DNA from: MGBC131033 sp910585655
GTDB taxonomy: Bacteria; Bacillota; Clostridia; Lachnospirales; Lachnospiraceae
DNA length: 64,000 bases
Direction: 5' to 3'
Assembly (NCBI GenBank): GCA_949502025.1
Contig: CATBCG010000059.1
Location: 40,863 to 104,862, forward strand
The position numbers and the translations under genes were made by a program. Of this stretch, positions 1-9,043 are shown in pieces (position 1 is the stretch's first letter; the number at the start of each line of letters is the position of its first letter). The notes beneath the pieces were generated by a model. The model ran no database searches and was not told the DNA's origin. It was given only the letters and a program-made list of their open reading frames with translations.

Positions 1-10
1 TTGTTTTATT

Positions 11-25
11 AGGTCATTTTGACCT
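11..25. repeat. Short inverted repeat downstream of the permease operon
   Basis: AGGTCA and TGACCT flank a 3-base centre just past the stop of the last permease gene. It could fold at the 3' end of that transcript, but no T-run follows on the minus strand, so calling it a terminator would be a guess. Confidence 0.25.
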
Positions 26-52
26 GCCTTGCTATGGGCTTATCCAAACCTT

Positions 53-958
53 TCAGCCCTTTACACCACCGATCATAATTCCTTTGATCAAATATTTCTG
101 GAAAAACGGATAGGCAATCAGAATCGGAATTAAACCGATCACCGCTACAGACATACGGACACCTGTAGACGGAATGTTCGCCGCAATATCCGCCGCCGTT
201 CCTAGCTGTGTAGCTGCTGCGGAGGATAAAAACTGAATATCTAACAACATCCGGTTCAAAATATTTTGAATCGAATAGTAGGTAGCATCTGTGATATAGT
301 ATAAACCATTCATCCAGTCATTCCAATACCCTAATACTGTCATGAAGCCTAATGTCGCTACCATCGGCTTGGACAATGGCGTAATGATTTTCCAGAGAAT
401 TTTTAATTCACTTCCACCGTCGATCTGCGCCGCTTCAATCAGCTCGTTCGGAATGGTAGAGGAAAAATAAGTCCGCATCATAATGATATAAAACGCATTC
501 ATCAAAAGGTTCGGCACAATCAGCGCTATATACGAATTTTTGATGTTAAACATCTGCGTCCACATCATATAGGACGGAACCAGACCGCCACGGAATAACA
601 TCGTAAAAAATACGAAAAAGGCAAAAATATTTCTTCCCGGCAAGTCTCGCCTAGAAAGCGGATACGCATACAGCAGTGTCATTAAAATACTTAATACCGT
701 ACCGACTACCGTGATTCCAAAAGAAACCGCGTATCCATGGAGGATCTTTCCACCGTTTCCGGATAAAATATAGGTATACGCGTAGGCACTTAGCTTTTCC
801 GGGAAAAAGCTATAGCCGTTCATCAACAGCGTTTTTTCCTCTGTAATAGAGGAAATGACAATCAGCAAAAACGGAATGATACAAAGCAGGCACAGGAAAA
901 CCATAATAATATGTATGACAATGATTCCCGGCCTGATGTTCTTTTTTGTTCTATCCAT
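53..958 (-). CDS. Carbohydrate ABC transporter permease, LplC/YtcP type
   Basis: Inner-membrane permease (301 aa) of a binding-protein-dependent sugar importer, MalG/LplC side. About six hydrophobic segments are visible, and the cytoplasmic EAA loop that contacts the ATPase is clear (EAAQIDGGSELKILWKII, about residues 177-194). It is the last gene of a three-gene operon: binding protein (2018-3571), LplB-type permease (1001-1918), then this one. No ATPase gene is present in the operon, which is usual for this subfamily, where a shared MsmX-type ATPase serves several importers. The substrate cannot be read from the sequence; the family takes up oligosaccharides such as pectin or xylan fragments. 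Confidence 0.9.
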   Translation of the reverse strand: MDRTKKNIRPGIIVIHIIMVFLCLLCIIPFLLIVISSITEEKTLLMNGYSFFPEKLSAYAYTYILSGNGGKILHGYAVSFGITVVGTVLSILMTLLYAYPLSRRDLPGRNIFAFFVFFTMLFRGGLVPSYMMWTQMFNIKNSYIALIVPNLLMNAFYIIMMRTYFSSTIPNELIEAAQIDGGSELKILWKIITPLSKPMVATLGFMTVLGYWNDWMNGLYYITDATYYSIQNILNRMLLDIQFLSSAAATQLGTAADIAANIPSTGVRMSVAVIGLIPILIAYPFFQKYLIKGIMIGGVKG

Positions 959-1000
959 AACTATCGTACCTGTCCTTTCCTTACATGATAAAATCTTCCG

Positions 1001-1918
1001 TTAAAATAAAGCATTTTCTTTGTCTACCTTCTTCACCACAAAATTGGTCATCCAAACGATGAAAAATCCAAGGATGGATTGTAAGAAGCCGGCAGCAGAG
1101 GAACGTCCTACGTCGTTTAATGTCAGCAAGGCACGATATACATAAGTGTCGATGGTATTGGTAACATCGATCAATGGACCGGAGTTCATCGGCACCTGAT
1201 AGAACAGACCGAAGTCGGAATAGAAAATACGTCCTATCGAAAGCAGCGTCAAGGTAATAATCGTTGTTTTTAAGGACGGCAGCGTAATATGCAGCACCTG
1301 CTTCCACCTGGAAGCTCCGTCGATTTCCGCCGCTTCAAACAGAGACGGATCGATGCCGATAATCGTTGCATAATAAATAATGGAATTATAGCCAAAGCTT
1401 TTCCATAAATGGATAAATACCAGAATAAACGGCCATACACTCGGCGTCGTATACCAGGAAACGGGATTTTCCTTTAATAAGCTGTTATTGATAAAGCCGC
1501 TCTCCTGAGACATAAAAGCAAAGCCAATATAGGATACGATAACAATAGAAATCAAGTACGGAATCAAAATAATCGTCTGGTACGTCTTTTTCGATTTATT
1601 TCCTGGAACCGCATTGAGAAAAATCGCTACGGCAATTGCCAAAATCGTTCCTAACACAATAAAAACTAAATTATATACAATCGTATTCCGAATCATGTTA
1701 AAGGCGTCGCTACCCATAAAGAGAAACTTAAAATTGGAAAATCCATTCCACGGGCTTTTCCACATCCCGAACTGATAGTTAAATTTCTTAAAGGCCAGCA
1801 CCAGTCCAGCCATAGGAATATAATTGTTGACAATCAGGTAAATCGTTCCTGGTATCATCATCAAATACAGTGGAAGATATCTTCTCCATCTGAATTTTTT
1901 CTTTTTTGTTTTTTCCAT
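1001..1918 (-). CDS. Carbohydrate ABC transporter permease, LplB type
   Basis: Inner-membrane permease (305 aa), partner of the LplC-type permease 42 bases downstream. A basic N-terminus (MEKTKKKKFRWRRYLP) precedes six membrane segments, and the EAA loop reads FEAAEIDGASRWKQVLHI near residue 196. Together the two form the heterodimeric channel of a sugar importer. It lies 99 bases after the binding-protein gene, with a large hairpin in the gap that may stabilise the upstream message or damp expression of the permeases. The family call is sure; the substrate is unknown. Confidence 0.9.
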   Translation of the reverse strand: MEKTKKKKFRWRRYLPLYLMMIPGTIYLIVNNYIPMAGLVLAFKKFNYQFGMWKSPWNGFSNFKFLFMGSDAFNMIRNTIVYNLVFIVLGTILAIAVAIFLNAVPGNKSKKTYQTIILIPYLISIVIVSYIGFAFMSQESGFINNSLLKENPVSWYTTPSVWPFILVFIHLWKSFGYNSIIYYATIIGIDPSLFEAAEIDGASRWKQVLHITLPSLKTTIITLTLLSIGRIFYSDFGLFYQVPMNSGPLIDVTNTIDTYVYRALLTLNDVGRSSAAGFLQSILGFFIVWMTNFVVKKVDKENALF

Positions 1919-1943
1919 ACTTTTATACCCCTATCAATCAACA

Positions 1944-1991
1944 GCAGGGTGTCCGTCAAAGAAGAACCCAACCCATTGCCGGCACCCTGCC
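1944..1991 (-). promoter_or_regulatory. Intercistronic hairpin between binding-protein and permease genes
   Basis: GCAGGGTGCC and the facing GGACACCCTGC pair almost perfectly around a loop of about 25 bases. There is no proper T-run, so it is more likely an mRNA-stabilising or partly attenuating stem, like those between malE and malF, than a full terminator. Confidence 0.45.
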
Positions 1992-2017
1992 TGTTTTATA
2001 CTATTGCTGTGTCATGT

Positions 2018-3571
2018 TTAATTTCCGTATTTTGCATCAATCTGCGCCTGCTTCTCGGCGATAACCTCTGCTTCGCCGGATGCTTCTAACTCTGCCTTAA
2101 ACTGTGCAATTGCAGTTTCGGTTTCCAGCGTACCGGCAAGAATAGCAGCATAATATTTGTTGTAAGCATTGATACAAGCGGTGTACTGATCGGCTACGTT
2201 TGTAGAATCGAATACAACACCCATACAACCGGACTGTTCTGCATTTTTGTCGTATTCCCGAATCATTTCAAAATGACCGTCTACAGAAGAGTATCCAGGA
2301 AGAGCGCCCATCATATTCGGCAGCGCCCAGCCAGCTACAAAGCCTAACGTCCAAGTATCGTTTTCTAACGTCACGCCTTCTGGGAAATTTGCTTTGCCAT
2401 TTTCATCTACAATGTAGTTTTCGCCTTCAATTCCGTAAGACAACAGATTGCAGACATCTGGATCCATATAGGTTGCCTGTAATAATGTAAAGGCAGCTTC
2501 CGGATTCTTGCAGTTTCCTGCAATTCCCCATCCTAAACGAACCGCGCAGTTGGCAGCAGACCAGTTTGGATACAGGGTTAAATTATAAAACTTAGAATCT
2601 TCTGTGGTGGTTCCGTTTGGATATGCGCCTGCGTCAAAGTCACAGAAAGCGCGACCGCTTGGAACTAATGTAGACCAGGACTCTGTTGTAGAAAGAACGT
2701 CCTGCATAATCAGCCCTTCGTTATACCACTGGTTCATTGTCTTGGAAAATTCAATGTACTCTTCACAATCAGTAATCGAAATAACTTTTCGGGAAGCTCC
2801 ACGATCCGGAACAACGCCGATATTATACGGATCGCCTAAGGACTCCCAGTTCAATTGGTTGACTAAGGTTCCTTTGGACTGAGGCGCAATACCATAAATG
2901 TCCGGGAAGGTTTCTTTTGCTTTCACTACCAAATCATGGATTTCATCTAATGTCCAAATCTTTTCATCATCTGGTACAATTCCCATCTGATCCATCATGG
3001 ACTTATTGGCATGAACTAGGATCTCATTGGAAAAGTTTACATTTGCCGGAACTGCATACAGCCTGCCGCCTACCTTATTGGCATCCATATAAGCTTCCGG
3101 GAACATTGCCTTGAACTCATCCGTCGCATTGTTTTCCCATAAATCTGTAATATCATAAATCATACCGTTGTTGACAAAGGTCGTTGGACCGCCGCCTACG
3201 TAAAATACGTCTACTTCACCGGCAGTCGTCAGCATCAGGTTCAACTGCTGTGTATAAGATCCAAAGCCTTCAAAATGAAGCTCACACTGGATCCCGTAAC
3301 GCTCTGCCAAAATTTCATTTAACTTCGCCTGTACCTTATCCAGGTTATCATATAAACCTGCAGCAGCGCCCATAAATTTCACAACCGGCATTTTACTGAC
3401 ATCCGTTTCTTTTTCCTGATCGCCGCCTGTTGTTTCTCCACCCTGTGACGGAGTATTAGCATTCTCATTTCCTTTGGAATCGTCGCCTGACTTGCCGCAG
3501 CCAGCCAGCATACCGATACACATTACCATCGCTAACAGCAGTGCAATAGCCTTACTTGTTGCCTTCTTCAT
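2018..3571 (-). CDS. Sugar ABC transporter substrate-binding lipoprotein
   Basis: Extracellular solute-binding protein (517 aa) anchored as a lipoprotein. The signal peptide is MKKATSKAIALLLAMVMC and the lipobox is LAGC near residue 25, followed by a low-complexity Asn/Gly/Thr linker. The mature part (EVDVFYVGGG near residue 120) resembles the LplA/YtcQ group of large family-1 binding proteins. It is the first gene of the importer operon and would capture oligosaccharides for the two downstream permeases. The YesM/YesN-type system just upstream probably controls it, which is the common arrangement. Confidence 0.9.
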   Translation of the reverse strand: MKKATSKAIALLLAMVMCIGMLAGCGKSGDDSKGNENANTPSQGGETTGGDQEKETDVSKMPVVKFMGAAAGLYDNLDKVQAKLNEILAERYGIQCELHFEGFGSYTQQLNLMLTTAGEVDVFYVGGGPTTFVNNGMIYDITDLWENNATDEFKAMFPEAYMDANKVGGRLYAVPANVNFSNEILVHANKSMMDQMGIVPDDEKIWTLDEIHDLVVKAKETFPDIYGIAPQSKGTLVNQLNWESLGDPYNIGVVPDRGASRKVISITDCEEYIEFSKTMNQWYNEGLIMQDVLSTTESWSTLVPSGRAFCDFDAGAYPNGTTTEDSKFYNLTLYPNWSAANCAVRLGWGIAGNCKNPEAAFTLLQATYMDPDVCNLLSYGIEGENYIVDENGKANFPEGVTLENDTWTLGFVAGWALPNMMGALPGYSSVDGHFEMIREYDKNAEQSGCMGVVFDSTNVADQYTACINAYNKYYAAILAGTLETETAIAQFKAELEASGEAEVIAEKQAQIDAKYGN

Positions 3572-3613
3572 TTTACAGTCCTCTCTTTCTCTTTTCTTTT
3601 TTTCATTCAGATA

Positions 3614-3627
3614 TTCCGGCGCCGGAA
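3614..3627. promoter_or_regulatory. Perfect 14-bp palindrome upstream of the importer operon
   Basis: TTCCGGCGCCGGAA is a perfect palindrome about 43 bases upstream of the binding-protein start codon. It is a possible operator, or a small mRNA stem. The surrounding 3572-3838 stretch is AT-rich and I find no convincing -35/-10 pair in it. Confidence 0.35.
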
Positions 3628-3838
3628 GTTCTGATTGGTGTGACAGACAAGTTGATCATACGCTTTTTTTGTCGAATTTTCTACCAAAGACGGGATATGT
3701 TTTTGCTCTATTTGTGTCTTTGACTGTTCTTTTTGTGATATAGATTATTCTATTTATGTCTATTTATACATATTTTACAATATATTATTATATAATTTAT
3801 TAAGATTGCACAATACACATTATTCCACCAACGCAAAA

Positions 3839-3903
3839 CATGCCCTAAATAATCCGCTCTCCTCCCAAAACAATCCGAGAAAAGCCCGTTATTTAAGGCA
3901 TGT
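3839..3903 (-). terminator. Intrinsic terminator after the response-regulator gene
   Basis: On the minus strand CATGCCTTAAATAA pairs with TTATTTAGGGCATG around an inner GC-rich loop, and TTTTGCG follows. It lies 25 bases after the stop of the YesN-like gene and separates it from the importer operon. Confidence 0.7.
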
Positions 3904-3927
3904 CACTTTTACTAATTTTATTAACAA

Positions 3928-4824
3928 CTAATTTTGCTTTGCTGCCTGCCGGTACTCTCCCGGCGTCATTCCCTCCAGCTTTTTAAAAGCTTTGGAAAAA
4001 TGAGAAAAATTAAAATAGCCCACTCTGGTAGCCACCATATTAATCGACAGATTCGTATTTGCCAAAAGCTGCTTCGCCAGTTTCATTTTCTCCTGTAAAA
4101 TATAGTCCTTGAGCAAATATCCGGTCTGCTTTTTAAAATATTTTGAGAAATATTCCGGGTTTAAATGGACGTATTCCGCCAGTTCGTTCCGCGTCAAATC
4201 CTGATCCAGATGATTTTGAATATAGGAAATCACTTTTTTCACTCGTTCCTGATCTTCGTCCTCTACCTCCAAATAGCAGCCGGAAATTTTTTCCTGCCTG
4301 ACAGTCTCCTTCGCTCCTTTTGTCTCCCCTTCCTGCTCCGAAGTCTTTCTATTGTCATAGCCCGGCAGAAATCCATCCTCTTCTCCCAGAAACTTGAAAA
4401 AGGAATCCATCATTTCCCTTCCCTGCCGCTCCAAACGCGAATGCTCCCGTTTTTTCCTGATTTTTTCTATGGCGCGTTTCACCGACTCCGCAATCTCCTT
4501 ATAAGAAGCAGGCTGTAATATATAGTCGCTGCTTCCTAACAACAGCGCTTCTCTGGCGTAATCGAACTCCGCATGAGAAGTAAGAAAGATACATTCCAAC
4601 TCCGGATATTGTTCCTTTGCCCACCGGCAAAAGCTTAAACCGTTTTCTCTGGGCATTTCAATGTCACAAAGTAGGATATCCACCGGTGTCCGATGCAAAA
4701 CCTCCCGCCCTTCCATCGCGCTGATCGCCGTATACACCTGATCAATCCCGATTTCTTCCCAGGGTAAGCCCTGCTTTAATGCCTCTACGACTTCCCGTTC
4801 ATCGTCTACTGCCAATAATTTCAT
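3928..4824 (-). CDS. YesN-type response regulator, AraC output
   Basis: Two-component response regulator (298 aa). The N-terminal receiver domain has the acidic DDE pocket (residues 5-7) and the phospho-acceptor Asp in LLCDIEMP; the C-terminal AraC domain has two helix-turn-helix units ending GYFNFSHFSKAFKKLEGMTPGEYRQ (split here only for reading: GYFNFSHFSKAFK then KLEGMTPGEYRQ). An upstream in-frame extension to 4944 exists, but I chose ATG 4824 because GGAGG precedes it and the protein then begins directly with the receiver fold (MKLLAVDDE). It starts 24 bases past the kinase stop codon, so both are co-transcribed. The likely target is the sugar importer operon immediately downstream. Confidence 0.9.
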   Translation of the reverse strand: MKLLAVDDEREVVEALKQGLPWEEIGIDQVYTAISAMEGREVLHRTPVDILLCDIEMPRENGLSFCRWAKEQYPELECIFLTSHAEFDYAREALLLGSSDYILQPASYKEIAESVKRAIEKIRKKREHSRLERQGREMMDSFFKFLGEEDGFLPGYDNRKTSEQEGETKGAKETVRQEKISGCYLEVEDEDQERVKKVISYIQNHLDQDLTRNELAEYVHLNPEYFSKYFKKQTGYLLKDYILQEKMKLAKQLLANTNLSINMVATRVGYFNFSHFSKAFKKLEGMTPGEYRQAAKQN

Positions 4825-4847
4825 TGTACCTGTTTCCTCCATTCTTT

Positions 4848-6602
4848 CTATGACAGCACACGCGCCGGAAGAATTACCTCGCTGACAGCCCCTCCCTGGT
4901 TCATGAAAAAGCATTCTGCCTCTTCTCCAAACAAAAGACGGCACCTCGCCTTGAGATTTTCAATTCCTACATGCTCAGATACTTCAAGGTTGATTTCCCT
5001 GTTATTTAACTGCTCTAGCAGCTCCGGCTGATAGCCTGCCCCATTATCCCTTACCCGTATATCCAAAAAACGCCCCTTCTCGTTTTCCAGGCAAACCACT
5101 TCTACCCGTATTTCCACGGTTTTCTTTTTTAAAGAGGTACTGACATTGGCAAATACATCTGCATATTTTACCGAGTTTTCTACAAAGGTCTGAACCACAA
5201 GCGGCGGCACAGAACAGTTTCTTGCCTCCGGATCGACGGATACCTCATAGCCTGCTTTCACACTTCCTCCCGCTGCAATCAGAGCAATATAATTTTCGCT
5301 AAAACGCAGCTCCTCTTCCAACAACACCGTCTGACTGTTGTTCTTAAAAATATAGCGAAAATGTCTGGACGTCGCAATAATTGTATCCTGCAGTTGTTCA
5401 ATATTTCCCTTTTGCGACAACGCATACAATACCTTCAAACAGTTTAAGAAAAAGTGTGGATTTACCTGAAGCTGTAAATACCGAAGCTGCGCTTTTTGGC
5501 GATTGATTTCCTCTTCATAAGCTACCAGCCTTAAATTTTTTATCTGTTCTACCATCTCGTTAAAGGTCTGGTTTACTTCTTCAAACTCCTCGATCAGATA
5601 GCCACTCTCTCCGGTATCCTCTAGTTCCCCTGCCTGACAAGCCTTCGCCTCCATATCCCCGCCTTTGATTTCATTCATTGTCCCCATCAGCAGGGCAAGC
5701 GGTCTGACAATATTTTTCTTCATACTGTGCCGGACTACCAGGATAATGCCGATACAGCAGACGATAATCACAAGCAAAAGCAGTTGTGAATATTGCTTCA
5801 GGAAAACATTTCCATTCGGTACGACCATCAGCATACGGATTCCGGTCTGATTTACTTCGCTCGCATATACATAATAAGGCTCTGTTAAAATCTGATACCA
5901 TGGATAGCTTTCGTATATAGCAAAATCCTTTTCTGCTTCGATTCCTGCTGCCAGTGCCAATTCCTCATTGGAAACTACGCCTTCCTCAGAGGTAAAGACA
6001 ATCCCTGCTTCCTCTACCTGATAGCGGTTCATGATATCATTGGTCACTCCGTCAAAATCTACCACTACCGCCGCGTAAACCCCATTTTTCCTGCCTCCTA
6101 AGTAGACCAGGTAAGAACGCTCTTCCCCTCTTATCACACGCCATCCGGATACCCAGGTGTTCTCTGCCACCTCACTTCGGATTTGATCACGAATCACCCG
6201 GATATCCAGGTAAGGGGCATCTGCCCGAAAGGAATAGTAGCATTTCTCTCCTCCTTCATAGAGTAGAAAAAGCCCCTCCATTCCGTTTTCATAATTCATT
6301 TGGATTTGAAAAATCTGACGGATATCATAAGCATAGCTGTACTTTTTCAGCACATCGGTACTGACCGCCAATCCTGTATAAGCATTGTTGTTGTATAGGT
6401 TGTGGATAAATACTTCGCTTTCTATCGTTGCCTGCTTGATTTCCTCCAGATACAGATGAAACACACGCCGGTTGGATTCATACAGGCTCTTGCCATAACT
6501 TACGATCTGAGAAAAACTGTACAATAACAATGCCGCAAGCAAAATCAAGTAGCCTGTAATAGACTGTTTCATCAGCGTTCTTTGGAACGATACTCGTTTC
6601 AT
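4848..6602 (-). CDS. YesM-type sensor histidine kinase
   Basis: Membrane sensor kinase (584 aa) of the LytS/YesM class. It has a membrane segment near residues 15-35, an extracellular sensor region of about 230 residues, a second membrane segment near 275-295, a HAMP-like stretch, the H-box (QVNPHFFLNCLKVLYAL, about 380-396) and an HATPase domain (NSVKYAD, DNGAGY, GIENLKARC). It would sense an extracellular sugar or transport state and phosphorylate the YesN-like regulator encoded next. Its start codon overlaps the stop of the small HTH gene upstream by 4 bases (ATGA), so translation is coupled. Confidence 0.92.
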   Translation of the reverse strand: MKRVSFQRTLMKQSITGYLILLAALLLYSFSQIVSYGKSLYESNRRVFHLYLEEIKQATIESEVFIHNLYNNNAYTGLAVSTDVLKKYSYAYDIRQIFQIQMNYENGMEGLFLLYEGGEKCYYSFRADAPYLDIRVIRDQIRSEVAENTWVSGWRVIRGEERSYLVYLGGRKNGVYAAVVVDFDGVTNDIMNRYQVEEAGIVFTSEEGVVSNEELALAAGIEAEKDFAIYESYPWYQILTEPYYVYASEVNQTGIRMLMVVPNGNVFLKQYSQLLLLVIIVCCIGIILVVRHSMKKNIVRPLALLMGTMNEIKGGDMEAKACQAGELEDTGESGYLIEEFEEVNQTFNEMVEQIKNLRLVAYEEEINRQKAQLRYLQLQVNPHFFLNCLKVLYALSQKGNIEQLQDTIIATSRHFRYIFKNNSQTVLLEEELRFSENYIALIAAGGSVKAGYEVSVDPEARNCSVPPLVVQTFVENSVKYADVFANVSTSLKKKTVEIRVEVVCLENEKGRFLDIRVRDNGAGYQPELLEQLNNREINLEVSEHVGIENLKARCRLLFGEEAECFFMNQGGAVSEVILPARVLS

Positions 6603-6868
6603 CGCCTTTCCTTTCTCAAAATCCTCTGAATACTTTTCTCTGACAAAAAGTACCTCTCTGCCAGCTCTCTAACCCCCGCTCCTTTATGATACTCCAAACA
6701 AATCTGTTCGTTTCTTTCCTTTAGCTCTTCGCGGATTCCTGTGCGCTCTCCCCAACCCCGTCTGGTATTTTTCTTTTTGGGAATATAAAGACACACTCCA
6801 TCCGCGTAATGCTGAATTAACTCTATCATTTCTGCAGGCAGTATCTGCTCTGCCCTTTTATAGCTCAT
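6599..6868 (-). CDS. Small CD3324-like helix-turn-helix protein
   Basis: An 89-aa protein resembling the CD3324 family (related to Mor-type activators). The N-terminal part contains MSYKRAEQILPAEMIELIQ and GVCLYIPKK; the C-terminal part is a resolvase-like helix-turn-helix (GVRELAERYFLSEKSIQRIL). I start it at 6868 because GGAGGG lies just upstream; a longer frame to 6919 has no good ribosome site. It overlaps the kinase gene by 4 bases, so it is probably the first gene of the kinase-regulator operon. Its DNA target is unknown, and a role in controlling the operon is inference. Confidence 0.7.
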   Translation of the reverse strand: MSYKRAEQILPAEMIELIQHYADGVCLYIPKKKNTRRGWGERTGIREELKERNEQICLEYHKGAGVRELAERYFLSEKSIQRILRKERR

Positions 6869-7022
6869 ATTGCCCTCCGTTTTCCTCTTGTCCCGTTTTA
6901 TACAGCAGCGGATCGGCAACGGCTATCACTACCCTTTCACTGTTTGGCTGCTCTAACCGCTACCGAACAGCCAGAATATATTTCCTCATAAAAGAATTCC
7001 TCCTTCTATCCGTTTTTGTTTT

Positions 7023-8027
7023 CTATACAGATACTGTTTGTAAGCTTTCCGCCAAACGTTTTACCGTCTCTAAAGGCAGATTGGAAAACTCCGCTATTTT
7101 CTCTATCGGCAACGTCCCGTCTGCTAGCATTCGTTTGGCTGTTTCTAAATTTGCTTCCTGTAAACCTTTTTGCAGACCCTTTTGCAAACCTTTTTGCAAA
7201 CCTTTTTGCAGACCTTTTTGCAGACCTTTTTGCAGACCCTTTTGTAAGCCTTCTTTTGTTGCTTTTTTAGTGGCTTTTTGCGTAGCCTCATAGATTTCAC
7301 TTTCCAAATAAGAACGCATGATTTCTTCTTCGTCATATAATACTATCATCAGATCCAACACCTCGCTTTCTTTGCTTTCCAAATATTCCTTTAAAACATT
7401 TTTATCTTTGCAGATACGAATTGCTTCTAAAATCGCCTTCTGGCTTCTACCATATAGCTTCATCTGTTCCTTACAAATTTTGGTGAATAAAACGTACTGG
7501 TTGATGATATCTCCCTTTTTTCCGTCATAGATCATTTTCACCTTTACTTCTATCCCGCATTCCTTTCCCCCAAAAAATTCTTCTGTCAAGGAAATCATAT
7601 CTGGTTTCGTCTTTCGATCTCCGGTATAAATCACATACAGCTCTGGCTTAGGAAGCTTTACTTTTTTGCTTTTATAAAGGTTCTGCTTGGTACGTTCCAG
7701 ATAATCGTGATAGGTCTGCACCAGATATAGCAAGGCGCGGATGATAATATTTACCGTCCAGGTAGCTTGTGCCTCGACCAAAATCAGCACCTTGTCTCCT
7801 ACCATAAACCCCAAATCATTATAAATATTATCCGTTAGGACGTTCTTAATCGTAATATCTGTCAGATGGTTTTCGGTTGTCTTTTTATCTTCTGGATGAA
7901 GCGCCTGATATAATTGCAGCAAATATTTCTTATCCTGAAACAAATTGGTAAAAACACTATCTTTAATCGTACGCTTCACTACCTTAGAAGAAGCCTGTGG
8001 CTTATTCTCTGTCTTCTCCTCTGCCAA
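7023..8027 (-). CDS. Rpn-family nuclease/transposase-like protein with KGLQ repeats
   Basis: A 334-aa protein of the Rpn (recombination-promoting nuclease, PD-(D/E)XK transposase-like) family. The nuclease core is visible in the first half (NDLGFMVGDKVLILVEAQ, with the Asp and the Glu-x-Gln of the PD-(D/E)XK fold). The C-terminal third holds eight consecutive GLQ units (one EGLQ, then seven KGLQ) coded by a 12-bp tandem repeat, then a helical tail (LETAKRMLADG, IEKIAEFSNLPLETVKRLAE). Such proteins are common in multiple copies in Lachnospiraceae. The biological role of this copy is unknown; no mobile-element ends are visible around it. Confidence 0.85.
   Translation of the reverse strand: MAEEKTENKPQASSKVVKRTIKDSVFTNLFQDKKYLLQLYQALHPEDKKTTENHLTDITIKNVLTDNIYNDLGFMVGDKVLILVEAQATWTVNIIIRALLYLVQTYHDYLERTKQNLYKSKKVKLPKPELYVIYTGDRKTKPDMISLTEEFFGGKECGIEVKVKMIYDGKKGDIINQYVLFTKICKEQMKLYGRSQKAILEAIRICKDKNVLKEYLESKESEVLDLMIVLYDEEEIMRSYLESEIYEATQKATKKATKEGLQKGLQKGLQKGLQKGLQKGLQKGLQKGLQEANLETAKRMLADGTLPIEKIAEFSNLPLETVKRLAESLQTVSV
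7160..7258 (-). repeat. 12-bp tandem repeat inside the Rpn-like gene
   Basis: About eight direct copies of a 12-base unit (on the plus strand CTTTTTGCAGAC with single-base variants, such as GCAAAC or CCCTTT). Each unit codes for KGLQ, so gain or loss of units keeps the frame and only changes the length of the repeat arm. Confidence 0.9.
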
Positions 8028-8098
8028 GCTTCACCCACCTCCCAACTTGATTGCTTTATTTTTCTGTTATTTCCCTGCCCTTTTCTACTTTCATCATA

Positions 8099-9043
8099 TC
8101 ACAAACGACGCCTTCTTTCAACGACAGTTTCAATCGCCTTAGTCGGGCAGCTTGCCTTACATGCCCCACAGCGAATACATTCCGGGCTGTTGATATTCTT
8201 TGTCACTTCTACTGCCATAGGGCAAACTCGTTCGCACGCTTTACAGCCGATACACTTGGACTGATCAAGTTTCATCTGAAAAAAACTAAAGCGGTTAAAC
8301 AGAGAATAAAAAGCTCCCAAAGGACAAAGATAACGACAGAACGGGCGATGAATCAAAACCGATGCCACTACTATTACCAACAATATACACAGCTTCCAGT
8401 TCCACAAAAGCCCTGCTGCCGCCCTTAACCCTGGATTCATCAGCAATCCCGGAATACCACCCTCCAACGTTCCTGCCGGGCAGATATATTGACAAAAATA
8501 AGGTGGATTTACTCCTGTTTTTGATATGGCAAAAGCAGGAAACAGGATCACCATCACAAAAAGAATTGCATATTTAAAATACCTGGCATAAAAATCTAGC
8601 TTTTTCCAGATAATTCTTCTATTTTCCGAATTTGTTCCCTGATTTTCTCTTTTTCTTTCATCCGCCTGCCCCAATCTGCGCCAAAGCCAGTAGGGAAAAC
8701 GCTTTATTTGATAAAGCAAATCCTGTACCAATCCGAACGGGCAGAGCAGTCCGCATACTGCACGTCCTAACAGCACTCCAAACAACATCAACATGCCCAG
8801 TACATAAAAGGGAATTCGACGATGCCTCCCGCCTAATATCGTCTGCAGCGCGCCAATCGGGCATGCTCCCAAGGCTCCCGGGCAAGAATAGCAGTTGAGT
8901 ACCGGAACACAGATTGCTTTACTGTTCCCGGTATAAATTCTTCCCTTCTGGAATCCAACCAGATAACCGTTAAACAACACCGCTGCAGTAAGCTGGATCA
9001 CCCGCTGCATGGAAATCAGCCGATGCCGATACATTCGAGACAT
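8099..9043 (-). CDS. Membrane 4Fe-4S protein, NapH/YccM-like
   Basis: Integral membrane iron-sulfur protein (314 aa). Several membrane helices alternate with Cys motifs: CPVLNCYSCPG, VCGLLCPFG, CRYLCPLGA, and at the C-terminus two classic clusters, CIGCKACERVCP and CIRCGACKASCP. It probably passes electrons across the membrane to the TlpA-like thioredoxin encoded two genes upstream, a grouping known from other Clostridia. I start at ATG 9043, not 9088: the sequence upstream belongs to the small CD1871A-like gene, which this gene overlaps by 28 bases in a different frame, and a GGCGGTGAG ribosome site precedes 9043. Confidence 0.85.
   Translation of the reverse strand: MSRMYRHRLISMQRVIQLTAAVLFNGYLVGFQKGRIYTGNSKAICVPVLNCYSCPGALGACPIGALQTILGGRHRRIPFYVLGMLMLFGVLLGRAVCGLLCPFGLVQDLLYQIKRFPYWLWRRLGQADERKRENQGTNSENRRIIWKKLDFYARYFKYAILFVMVILFPAFAISKTGVNPPYFCQYICPAGTLEGGIPGLLMNPGLRAAAGLLWNWKLCILLVIVVASVLIHRPFCRYLCPLGAFYSLFNRFSFFQMKLDQSKCIGCKACERVCPMAVEVTKNINSPECIRCGACKASCPTKAIETVVERRRRL

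Noticed and set aside
7160..7258. Regular repeat that could look like a small CRISPR array
   Set aside because: The 12-bp units are directly joined with no spacers and stay in frame within a protein gene.
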